A DNA stretch of 8,116 bases, taken from assembly GCA_012965485.1 (NCBI GenBank), contig DTSF01000267.1:1-8116 (forward strand), given 5' to 3'. Numbering within the stretch: position 1 is the stretch's first letter; each line of letters opens with the position of its first letter. Under the pieces are notes generated by a model. The model saw only the letters and a program-made list of their open reading frames with translations. It ran no database searches and was not told where the DNA came from. This stretch comes from Dehalococcoidia bacterium. GTDB lineage: Bacteria; Chloroflexota; Dehalococcoidia; SAR202; UBA826. Shown here piece by piece: positions 1 through 6,517 of this stretch. The position numbers were made by a program, and so were the translations under genes.

Positions 1-2
1 CC

Positions 3-164
3 GGCACATCCAGGCCCCATAAGTTACTGAAATTACTGCGGCAGCTTAAACCCGACGGCGGGAGCTTCCGAGTGACGGAAAATAACGCAGTCCTTACCAA
101 AATCCCCAATGAGGGGATTAAAGATCATGGTGAGGAGTGGGAAGCGGTCTATGTTTGTGAGTTG
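3..164 (+). repeat. Module copy 1 (C-terminal half only in window)
   Basis: The visible half carries GGSFRVTENNAVLTKI and ends at VYVCELD, in the position where the other copies have PIYLG. Its N-terminal half is outside the window. The similarity is at protein level; I see no long identical DNA stretches among the copies, so they are old duplicates. Confidence 0.7.
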
Positions 165-725
165 GATCGTCCCTTCACATTCAAAGAGGATATTGACCCT
201 GCACCGTCCCATCTAGAGCCAGGTGACATTTGGCCCAGTTTTTACGACGGAGCGAAATACTCTGCTGTAAGAGATGGACGTGGAACACGGATGTGGTTCC
301 GAAATAATCTTTATCGTAATTATGTTGAGCATGACATGCCTGTGGCCATCGAGAAAGAATTCGCCTATTACAAAGGACAGGGCGGTTCACTGCGCGTAAC
401 CGAAAATGGCTATGTCATAACACTCATTTCTCCTCAACCACTTAGTGATGATTTGAGACGGCAATGGGAAAAACTAAGCGTCACGCAGCAAAGATTGGTT
501 GAGCTCAAGGTCGAGGGAACCCGGATGCTACCAATATACCTAGGACAGTGGGAAAATCCGACAGTCAAATTGAAACCGCGAAAGGATTATTCGACTAAAC
601 TTAGCAAAGAAGATAGGACAAAAATGCTTCGATTCCTGAATAAATTTACTAAGTCTGAGGATGAAATCGATGAACCATTCTATGATGACCCCGAAGATTT
701 TTTCGGAGATCCCGAGGATTACTAG
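3..725 (+). CDS. Repeated-module protein, 5' end cut by window edge; function unknown
   Basis: I do not recognise a named family. The frame is open from base 3, so the gene begins upstream of the window. The GTG at 72 is not a credible start, because it is the Val of an internal motif GGSFRVTEN that recurs later in the same protein as GGSLRVTEN. The visible part holds the end of one copy of a repeated module (bases 3-164, ending VYVCELD) and a full second copy (about 213-551: LEPGDIWP, then GGSLRVTENGYVIT, then LPIYLG). A charged tail follows, very acidic at the end (DDPEDFFGDPEDY). There is no signal peptide, membrane segment or catalytic motif in the visible part. The stop codon shares one base with the next gene's GTG (TAGTG), which implies coupled translation. 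Because the same module occurs in the next protein and on the helicase, I infer a shared complex or ligand, perhaps DNA recognition. Confidence 0.85.
   Translation, partial: GTSRPHKLLKLLRQLKPDGGSFRVTENNAVLTKIPNEGIKDHGEEWEAVYVCELDRPFTFKEDIDPAPSHLEPGDIWPSFYDGAKYSAVRDGRGTRMWFRNNLYRNYVEHDMPVAIEKEFAYYKGQGGSLRVTENGYVITLISPQPLSDDLRRQWEKLSVTQQRLVELKVEGTRMLPIYLGQWENPTVKLKPRKDYSTKLSKEDRTKMLRFLNKFTKSEDEIDEPFYDDPEDFFGDPEDY
213..551 (+). repeat. Module copy 2
   Basis: This is the clearest complete copy. It has the LEPGDIWP opening, an aromatic-rich stretch (YDGAKYS, then MWFRNN), a helix-like segment before GGSLRVTENG with YVITLI, and a closing LPIYLGQW. Confidence 0.75.
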
Positions 726-1645
726 TGGTCATTGAACCGCGAATTTTGGAAGCGTCGACACAGGTTATTGGTCCCCATAATGCTTTTTTGCCTTTCAAAA
801 GGAATGTTCTTGAACTAAACCCAGGTGATTCATGGCCACTGCCATACCGAGGTTCTAGATACTCAGTTAGAAACAATGGTTCAGGCCAAGTTCTGTGTTG
901 GAAGACCCCTATGAGTGGGGCTCGAATTACATGTACAAATGCGTCCAAGGAGATAATTGAAACTATTAAGGATGGAAAGAGGGGTGCGCTAGGTAGTTTT
1001 AGGATAACACCTCATCGCGAAGTTATAACTAAATATCACGATGATGATACAGGAAAATGGCCACCGATTTATTTGGGAAAGATTGAAGGCCTTTTTGAAT
1101 TCGGCGGGTTCGATTTGAATCCCACACTGGAGACTGGGATGCTCTGGACTGGTTTGATGTTCAATCATGGAGAGCCCTTTTCGGTATGGAGTCGCCAGGG
1201 GGCAGACGATTGCTTACACTGGAAGTTCCTGGGTATCCATTTCCGGACAGTGGAAGAGTATCCTAAATTTTGTCGCCTATATCGTGAGATTAGACCAAGG
1301 GGCGGGCGATTGTACATAACGGAATGCGGCCATATCTGGATGAATGTTCCAACTCTTATAGATTTAGATGTCGGAAATCGTTGGAGGCAAAAGATTAAGG
1401 ATAGTTTGGAGGAAGCCAGAGAATCATTCGAAACAAACGATATTTTACTTAGCGCAACTCACGACCGAGTTGTGACTACCAAAACATATCCAATCTACGT
1501 CGGGAGGGTGGAAGATTATGGAATGACTGCTCCACCTAGGACATACTTCAAGGATGCAGCAACTCGACACTTCGGGAGAGGAGGAGAAAATGCTGATGAT
1601 GGCGGCGAATATTACGGTGGAAAAAGGGCTTCCAGAAGCTACTAA
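725..1645 (+). CDS. Two-module protein of unknown function, partner of the downstream helicase
   Basis: This 306-residue protein belongs to no family I can name. It has two copies of the module found in the upstream gene and the helicase tail. Copy A is residues 30-120: LNPGDSWPLPYRG, then GSFRITPHREVIT, then PPIYLG. Copy B is residues 133-262: LETGMLWTG, then GGRLYITECGHIW, then YPIYVG. Copy B has lost the Asp of the GD pair and has a longer, charged insert (about 212-250) before its last strand. The C-terminus is Gly-rich and basic (GRGGENADDGG, then KRASRSY). The GTG start overlaps the previous stop by one base; no ATG lies nearby and copy A begins soon after, so I keep this start. No enzyme motif is visible. 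A sensor, adaptor or DNA-binding subunit for the helicase is plausible but is inference. Confidence 0.85.
   Translation: MVIEPRILEASTQVIGPHNAFLPFKRNVLELNPGDSWPLPYRGSRYSVRNNGSGQVLCWKTPMSGARITCTNASKEIIETIKDGKRGALGSFRITPHREVITKYHDDDTGKWPPIYLGKIEGLFEFGGFDLNPTLETGMLWTGLMFNHGEPFSVWSRQGADDCLHWKFLGIHFRTVEEYPKFCRLYREIRPRGGRLYITECGHIWMNVPTLIDLDVGNRWRQKIKDSLEEARESFETNDILLSATHDRVVTTKTYPIYVGRVEDYGMTAPPRTYFKDAATRHFGRGGENADDGGEYYGGKRASRSY
812..1084 (+). repeat. Module copy 3
   Basis: The copy opens with LNPGDSWP and continues YRGSRYSV, a Trp at VLCWK, GSFRITPHREVIT and PPIYLGKI. It is the shortest copy in the accessory proteins, with little insertion before the last strand. Confidence 0.75.
1121..1510 (+). 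repeat. Module copy 4 (divergent)
   Basis: This copy opens with LETGMLWTG, so the usual GD is GM. It continues with PFSVWSRQG, HWK, GGRLYITECGHIW and YPIYVG. A charged insert of about 40 residues separates the last two conserved blocks. Confidence 0.65.
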
Positions 1646-1650
1646 GGAGG
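1644..1650 (+). promoter_or_regulatory. Shine-Dalgarno site before the 1,654 start
   Basis: AAGGAGG overlaps the last two bases of the preceding TAA stop and lies three bases before ATG 1,654. It is a near-perfect ribosome binding site and fixes the start of the small ORF. By contrast, no such site precedes the TTG at 1,889, which supports reading the small ORF and the helicase as one translation unit. Confidence 0.8.
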
Positions 1651-1653
1651 ATA

Positions 1654-1926
1654 ATGTCCAAAGGAACCCCTAATAGGTATCCCTTACCAAAGGATGAAGA
1701 GCAATACAGGCTTTTTCTACAATTTGTAACTGATGGTATAGAAAAAGAAGAATACATTGAAATCCTAATGGCGAAGACAGGATTTACACATAAGTATATC
1801 GAGATGATGATTCATAATCTTATTTTCTATGGTTTTGTGGATGGGGAGGCCAGTAAATACACTTTGAAATCCCACTCGAAGGATTTTATTGAGGGGGGGC
1901 CTCCCCTTTCCGGATTTATGTGTTAA
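1654..1926 (+). CDS. Winged-helix-like N-terminal part of the helicase, separated by a frameshift
   Basis: The 90-residue ORF has a strong ribosome binding site and starts nine bases after the previous stop codon. Residues about 20-72 look like a winged helix: two helices (YRLFLQFVTDGI; TGFTHKYIEMMIHNLIFYGFV), then a wing strand ending SKYTLKSHSKDFIEG, similar to the YxLTxxGxxFLE signature of many wHTH domains. The ORF ends soon after seven G (1,893-1,899) with a low-complexity tail GGPPLSGFMC. Dropping one G joins it to the helicase frame as DFIEGGLPFPDLCVKAIL, giving one protein of about 958 residues. I therefore think this is the true N-terminus of the helicase. The alternative is a free-standing small DNA-binding regulator overlapping the helicase start. 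Confidence 0.65.
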   Translation: MSKGTPNRYPLPKDEEQYRLFLQFVTDGIEKEEYIEILMAKTGFTHKYIEMMIHNLIFYGFVDGEASKYTLKSHSKDFIEGGPPLSGFMC

Positions 1927-4531
1927 GGCGATACTGAGTATTGACCCAAAGCACACCTCGGTCATAGATTTTATTTTGGATATTATAAGCAAGATGCCAC
2001 AGCGCAAAGAGGATTCGTTAAGAGTAGACAAAATCTATGACGCTCTTGATGAAAAAAACAATCCCTTGGGGGGGTATGAATTTGCTATGAAAGGACGTTA
2101 CACTCTAAGAGAGATTATAAAATTGTTCACAAACGCCGGTCATTTCAAAAAAATAGATGGAGGATATTATCGTGATATAACGCTGACGGAGATTAAGAAA
2201 ATACGGAGGAAATCGAGGCGTTACTGCTGTGAAGAATTGTTAAAAATAGTGGGTGATAAGCACTCTGCAATTGATAATGATTTTAAGATTTCCCTATCAA
2301 AATATCATGTTTACTGGCACTGTAAGGGTATTGGAAAATTGCGTGGCTTGTCAAAAAATTTAAACGCCCAATTGGACATTGCACACAACAAATTGTATCA
2401 AGCATACAAGATTCGATACCCCAATGTCAGAAAGAGCCCTAGTGCTTGGGAAACAGCCAAGAATTATAGGAGTAAACTAGTAAGTACTTTGAGAGACAAA
2501 TATCAACTCGAGGAGAGCTCAACGTTGTACAATAGTCTGTCTAGTAAAACTGTTTTTTTACTAGAGAAGTTGACCGATTCAGAGCTCAGTTTTTCGGATT
2601 TTAAAGAAATAATATCGAAATCAGGCCATAGAAGATTTGATAGACAGGCACTCGACCAGAAATGTCATACAGAAGGAATTTTCAAATTTAACAGTGGAAT
2701 CCAACCCTACAAATGGCAAAATGAGGCAGTCAAGAGTTGGATGTCAGGTAGCGATATTCACGAGCCCTACCGTGGAATAGTATCTGCCGTTACCGGTTCT
2801 GGAAAGACTGTGATGGCAATGCTCGCGGTAGAGAGGTTCATTGAGAAAAATCCCAATGGGGTAATATCTGTGATAGTGCCTACTAAAGTTCTAATGAAAC
2901 AATGGGCTGAGGAATTCAGTTCGGTATTGGGTTTGAATTCTAATCAAATTGGTGTTCGTGGGGACGGTTTCAATGATTCATTCACAGAAGGCAAGAGAGT
3001 AGTGATTTCAATAGTTAACTCCGCCATTAGGGGTGATAAGTTGAGAAATGATCTGGTCTCTTTTGGGAAAGATAATCCGCATCTTTTGATTGCAGATGAA
3101 TGTCATAGATATGGGGGGGGCGAATTCTCCAGAGTCTTTAGGTGCCGGGTAGACGCCTGTTTAGGTCTGTCTGCGACACCCCCCTCAAAGGAAGAGGGCG
3201 AATCAGATGATTCGGACATGAACGTCATAATATCGGCTTTGGGAAAACAATTCTATAAGCTATCCTACAAGGATGCCAGGGAACAGAAATTGATTTGTTC
3301 TTTTACTGTTAAATTTGTTGGTGTTGAACTGGAGAATAATGAACGAAATAAATACGATAACCTAACTAAGAAATTAAACAAGATACTGGAGCGCATAAGG
3401 AGGATTTACGGCCATAGAATAGAGGCAATGTCCGCCGGTTCTCTAGATCAGAAGTTGAATATAATCATAAATTCTGATGAAAATCCGGATCGAGCCATAT
3501 ACGATTATTTTGAAATCACTCAAGAACGTCGGTCATTAATTTATGATGCCACCAATAGAATCTCAATTTATAATGAATTACTGCGTATGGGTTTAGAAAA
3601 AGGTAGTAAGATTATGGTCTTTCATGAGAGAATAAAGCAGATGGAAGATGTGGTCGCTCCCAAAGATGCGAGGAAAGGTGGCTGGTATCAACACTTAGAA
3701 GGTCGTATTTCAGATTACCAAAGAGAAGTTGAAAATAAGTTGGAGAGTTGGTTTTTCAAGCGAGAATTCAGGCCGGTGATGTATCATTCTAGGGACACAC
3801 CCAATTGGAATAACAGTGCTATGCAGTGGTATAGAGATGATGTAGCAAACGTGATGTTATCCGTCAAAGCTTTAGTTGAAGGTGTTGACGTCCCAGCAGC
3901 GGATCTTGGAATTGTGAGAGTTTCCTCAAGCTCTATAAGACAAAGGATACAGACGATAGGGCGTGTACTTAGGAAGGGGGACCACAATAAGAAGGCTGAA
4001 ATTTGGATTGTTTTTGTTGAAAATACTGTTGATACGAGTATGTTCCGGTCTTATGACTGGCAAGCGGAACTGGGTCAAAGTCAGATAGAGTACTGGCACT
4101 GGGATAGCACTGAATTTGCAGAGAGGCCTATGATTGATTTGCCAGTACCAAAAGACTATGAAAAGGATCGTCCACCTATCGAAGTAGACGTATCTGGATT
4201 AGAAATTGGAGACGTTTATCCAGGTCGATTGGCCGGCATCCAATTCGGTGTTGATGCTAATGGTTCTCCTTTTAAAAATACAAGAGAAGGCCGAGCACAC
4301 ATAGATAATGCGGATTTGAAAAAGGCGGCTATGCATCTCCACAAACTCAAGGGTGGTGGGAAGTTCTTTGTCACCCCTCAAGGAAATATCATAACCAGGA
4401 TTAAGCGTGATTTGATTTATTTGGGAACGACGACCCTTGAAGAATTAAATGAGGATGTAGAACGGAGCGTTAGTCAAAAGAAGTCCCAGAAGAGGAAAAA
4501 GGCTAAGACTTTTGATGACTTATTTCGCTGA
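1889..4531 (+). CDS. Superfamily 2 DExH helicase (Ssl2/XPB-like) with C-terminal repeated module
   Basis: An ATP-dependent DNA or RNA helicase/translocase of the group that includes XPB/Ssl2 and restriction-enzyme helicases. Residues are counted from TTG 1,889. Positions 1-265 are a helical N-terminal region, probably continuing the winged helix of the preceding ORF. Then come a Q-like YKWQNEA (274-280), Walker A AVTGSGKT (300-307), motif Ib-like IVPTKVLMKQW (329-339), the Walker B box DECH (403-406) and motif III SATPP (428-432). The second RecA fold has KIMVFHER (574-581), LVEGVDVPAADL (662-673) and motif VI QRIQTIGRVLRKG (685-697). All key residues are present, so ATPase activity is likely. 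Residues 769-848 are a copy of the module found in the two upstream proteins, followed by a Lys-rich tail. The TTG start has no ribosome binding site and is probably a by-product of the frameshift at 1,893-1,899. The gene is likely co-transcribed with the upstream genes. Confidence 0.9.
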   Translation: MRGGLPFPDLCVKAILSIDPKHTSVIDFILDIISKMPQRKEDSLRVDKIYDALDEKNNPLGGYEFAMKGRYTLREIIKLFTNAGHFKKIDGGYYRDITLTEIKKIRRKSRRYCCEELLKIVGDKHSAIDNDFKISLSKYHVYWHCKGIGKLRGLSKNLNAQLDIAHNKLYQAYKIRYPNVRKSPSAWETAKNYRSKLVSTLRDKYQLEESSTLYNSLSSKTVFLLEKLTDSELSFSDFKEIISKSGHRRFDRQALDQKCHTEGIFKFNSGIQPYKWQNEAVKSWMSGSDIHEPYRGIVSAVTGSGKTVMAMLAVERFIEKNPNGVISVIVPTKVLMKQWAEEFSSVLGLNSNQIGVRGDGFNDSFTEGKRVVISIVNSAIRGDKLRNDLVSFGKDNPHLLIADECHRYGGGEFSRVFRCRVDACLGLSATPPSKEEGESDDSDMNVIISALGKQFYKLSYKDAREQKLICSFTVKFVGVELENNERNKYDNLTKKLNKILERIRRIYGHRIEAMSAGSLDQKLNIIINSDENPDRAIYDYFEITQERRSLIYDATNRISIYNELLRMGLEKGSKIMVFHERIKQMEDVVAPKDARKGGWYQHLEGRISDYQREVENKLESWFFKREFRPVMYHSRDTPNWNNSAMQWYRDDVANVMLSVKALVEGVDVPAADLGIVRVSSSSIRQRIQTIGRVLRKGDHNKKAEIWIVFVENTVDTSMFRSYDWQAELGQSQIEYWHWDSTEFAERPMIDLPVPKDYEKDRPPIEVDVSGLEIGDVYPGRLAGIQFGVDANGSPFKNTREGRAHIDNADLKKAAMHLHKLKGGGKFFVTPQGNIITRIKRDLIYLGTTTLEELNEDVERSVSQKKSQKRKKAKTFDDLFR
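1893..1899 (+). other. G7 run: candidate frameshift or slippage site
   Basis: Seven G lie where the winged-helix frame and the helicase frame overlap. Skipping one G (+1) fuses the two frames. The run sits in a potential short hairpin: AGGGG at 1,892-1,896 could pair with CCCCT at 1,903-1,907. Two other long G runs in the helicase (2,068-2,074 and 3,113-3,120) are in frame, so the gene is rich in slippery tracts. It could be a sequencing error, a phase-variation tract, transcriptional slippage or a real inactivating mutation. Confidence 0.6.
4193..4432 (+). repeat. Module copy 5, at the helicase C-terminus
   Basis: The copy reads LEIGDVYPGRLAG, then KGGGKFFVTPQGNIITRI, then DLIYLG. It has the same block order and spacing as the copies in the two upstream proteins, and follows directly after the helicase core. 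Confidence 0.7.
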
Positions 4532-4537
4532 TTCATA

Positions 4538-5647
4538 TCAATCCGATTCTTCAAATCTATGGAGCCTACTACTCGGAATATGAATATTCTTTCCGTATTT
4601 CATCTTGAAACGAAGTCGCTTCTGTTTGAACTCATTCAGTTTTCTCAAATATTCTTTGTCACTCAACGGAGTTTTTCCAGGAAGCTCCTCGGGATTAAAC
4701 CATTCCCTTAGTTGTTTATGAAGTGAGGGGTACATCGGGTGTTTTCGTTTCTTGCCGGAACCGTATGATGGCCTAAATGGCCCTGTGTGAAAACCCATGT
4801 TTTTAGCTTCAATGGTTAATCGGGCTTTCGAGGTCCTAAGTTCTTCCCTCCAAATATCTGTGAAATTTGGGTACAAATCCTTCAATGTAGTAAGGTAATC
4901 ATTTTCGAACCTTGCAGCAATTAATTGCTTGCTAGTGGGATTTGGATTCGGTTGCTCGGAATATGCTACTAGGAGTGCAACCAACGTCGCATAACCGGTT
5001 TCATCCATTCCATCATCTGGTTCACGCAGTTGATTCTCTGACTCTGCTTCATCAACTAGGCGTTGAATATACAGATCAAATTGATGTTCCTTCCAATAAA
5101 CACAAACACGGCAACGGTTCCAAGGGCTTGGAAAAGTTGGGTTCTTTTTGGTACTACTAACACCACATTTAGGGCATTTAATCTTCGGATCGGTAATAGT
5201 GCCATCAGGATAATGGCTTTCCCACTCGAGGTTTATATATTTTTCCTCGTCCGGCTTGCGAGTCTTTTTCCCAGCTTTCCATTTGCGATATTCTTCACTA
5301 TCTTTCCAGCGGTCGAGATCCATTTCGAGATCCGTTCTATCCTCATCAAATATGGACGATTCCAGCTCCGAGTTCCTAGATGCTATGAAATCCATGGCTT
5401 TAGAATCCGCAATCATCCTATTGTATTTATGTGAAGATTTTTCTAACACCAAATCAAAATTCTCTGGATTGCTATCATACGCGTAAATTAGGTCTTCAGG
5501 AGATAGCATTTCTATCAGTCTTGTCAAAACTTTTGATGGACTCAATCCCTTATCCAGCAGACTCTTAATTAGCTCCGGAGAGACTTTGATTTGCACACCT
5601 AGTTTTTCCTCTTCTAGGCTATCACTTACACTCACAAAAACACTCAC
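4538..5647 (-). CDS. Possible ribbon-helix-helix protein with a four-cysteine zinc site; function unknown
   Basis: I do not recognise this 369-residue protein as a whole. Residues 17-48 (LGVQIKVSPELIKSLLDKG, then SPSKVLTRLIEML) fit a ribbon-helix-helix pattern: a short strand, a helix, a Gly-Ser turn and a second helix. Residues 110-135 are highly charged. Cys158, Cys161, Cys179 and Cys182 form a CxxC-x17-CxxC zinc-ribbon-like site (CPKCG, then CRVC). The C-terminal third is basic and includes GSGKKRKHP and many Lys/Arg, which suits nucleic-acid binding. No nuclease or methylase motif is visible. Two starts are possible: GTG 5,647, or GTG 5,635 four codons later, the latter better placed relative to a TATA element. 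The gene converges on the helicase, with six bases between stops. It could be the regulator of the island or an uncharacterised DNA-binding effector; both are inference. Confidence 0.8.
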   Translation of the reverse strand: MSVFVSVSDSLEEEKLGVQIKVSPELIKSLLDKGLSPSKVLTRLIEMLSPEDLIYAYDSNPENFDLVLEKSSHKYNRMIADSKAMDFIASRNSELESSIFDEDRTDLEMDLDRWKDSEEYRKWKAGKKTRKPDEEKYINLEWESHYPDGTITDPKIKCPKCGVSSTKKNPTFPSPWNRCRVCVYWKEHQFDLYIQRLVDEAESENQLREPDDGMDETGYATLVALLVAYSEQPNPNPTSKQLIAARFENDYLTTLKDLYPNFTDIWREELRTSKARLTIEAKNMGFHTGPFRPSYGSGKKRKHPMYPSLHKQLREWFNPEELPGKTPLSDKEYLRKLNEFKQKRLRFKMKYGKNIHIPSSRLHRFEESD

Positions 5648-5652
5648 AATCT

Positions 5653-5737
5653 TTGCTATATATAACTATAGGTGCAAACTTACTTTTCAAGTGTGTTTTA
5701 TGGTGTTTGTGGCCCGTTATGTTCGGTTCGACTGGAT
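5653..5737 (-). promoter_or_regulatory. Intergenic promoter region with TATA element and inverted repeat
   Basis: Upstream of the zinc-site gene, bases 5,657-5,664 read TATATATA. The element is centred about 26 bases before GTG 5,635, the distance expected if transcription starts at that codon (leaderless mRNA, common in archaea). An inverted repeat, CTATA (5,656-5,660) and TATAG (5,667-5,671), overlaps it and could be an operator, possibly for the ribbon-helix-helix-like protein itself. No Shine-Dalgarno precedes either GTG. The element is AT-rich, so chance occurrence is possible. Confidence 0.45.
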
Positions 5738-6517
5738 TTAGATTATACTGTGTGTTTCAAAAATCTTGGACATGTTATCCTTGTTTATTCGGAACCCACT
5801 TCCATGATCGTGTAATTTACCATAATTTTTTCTGCCTGGAGTTTTGTAAGACCCAATTCTGATATCATATTGAATCTGATTATTTTTAAGCAAATCCATG
5901 AATTTATCGAAGGAACTATTGAAGAAAATGGTACACGCCCTATAGTGAAATTCTTCACCTTCTTCCGTTTTTCGCCTATCGGCCTCAACATACGCTAAAA
6001 AACGCAGTTTATTCTCAATGATATTTTCGATAGTTTCGTAGTCATACCAAATATCAACATCTTCGAGTTTATCTGTTTCCAATTCTTTTATTTCCAAGTA
6101 AATTTTCCTTTGGACGTCATCGGGATTCATCCTAAATCCCCATTTTCCATAAACCCTGTTGAATTTGGTAAAGATACTTGCATGAAGCTCTTTAATTTCT
6201 GGCCTATCCTCATATTTTTGGATGCCATATTTTTCACGCATTATGGAATTCACACCACTGGGCTCTGGAGATTTAGTAAATAGCGTGACCTTAGATCCAC
6301 TAAAGGCCCTTTGGCTTTTGATTTCAATATTTCCAAAATCGGGTCCATCAATGTTATTCTCTTCAATACCCATTAAATCTTCTAAAGTTTTTCCAATTCC
6401 GGTGTTGTGGGTTCTATGAGATTTGACAAAGCCCATATCTCTTATTTTCTCAAACCCAGCGATAAATTTTTCCAATTCCGAATCTAAATCATTTGGAATC
6501 AACTGCTCTTGATGCAC
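5738..6517 (-). other. MvaI/BcnI-type endonuclease part, possible independent translation from GTG 6,517
   Basis: GTG 6,517 is the first alternative start codon after the base composition changes from GC-rich to AT-rich, and everything conserved in the nuclease lies downstream. The upstream GGAAACC is a poor ribosome binding site. If used, the product would be a normal-length nuclease without RpoL, cognate to the methyltransferase encoded upstream on the same strand. Confidence 0.45.

Noticed and set aside
72..74. GTG as start of the first gene
   Set aside because: It is the Val of a conserved internal block (RVTEN) and the frame stays open to the window edge, so the true start lies outside.
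2068..2074. Second G7 run as a frameshift site
   Set aside because: The helicase frame continues unchanged across it (NNPLGGYEF), with no partner frame nearby.
3113..3120. G8 run after the DECH motif as a frameshift
   Set aside because: It codes in frame for YGGGEF and the helicase motifs on both sides are in the same frame.
4532..4537. Terminator between the convergent genes
   Set aside because: Only six bases separate the stops and I see no stem-loop or long T run there.
5063..5434. Plus-strand ORF of 123 codons
   Set aside because: It lies opposite the zinc-site gene, has no ribosome binding site, and shows no domain-like pattern.
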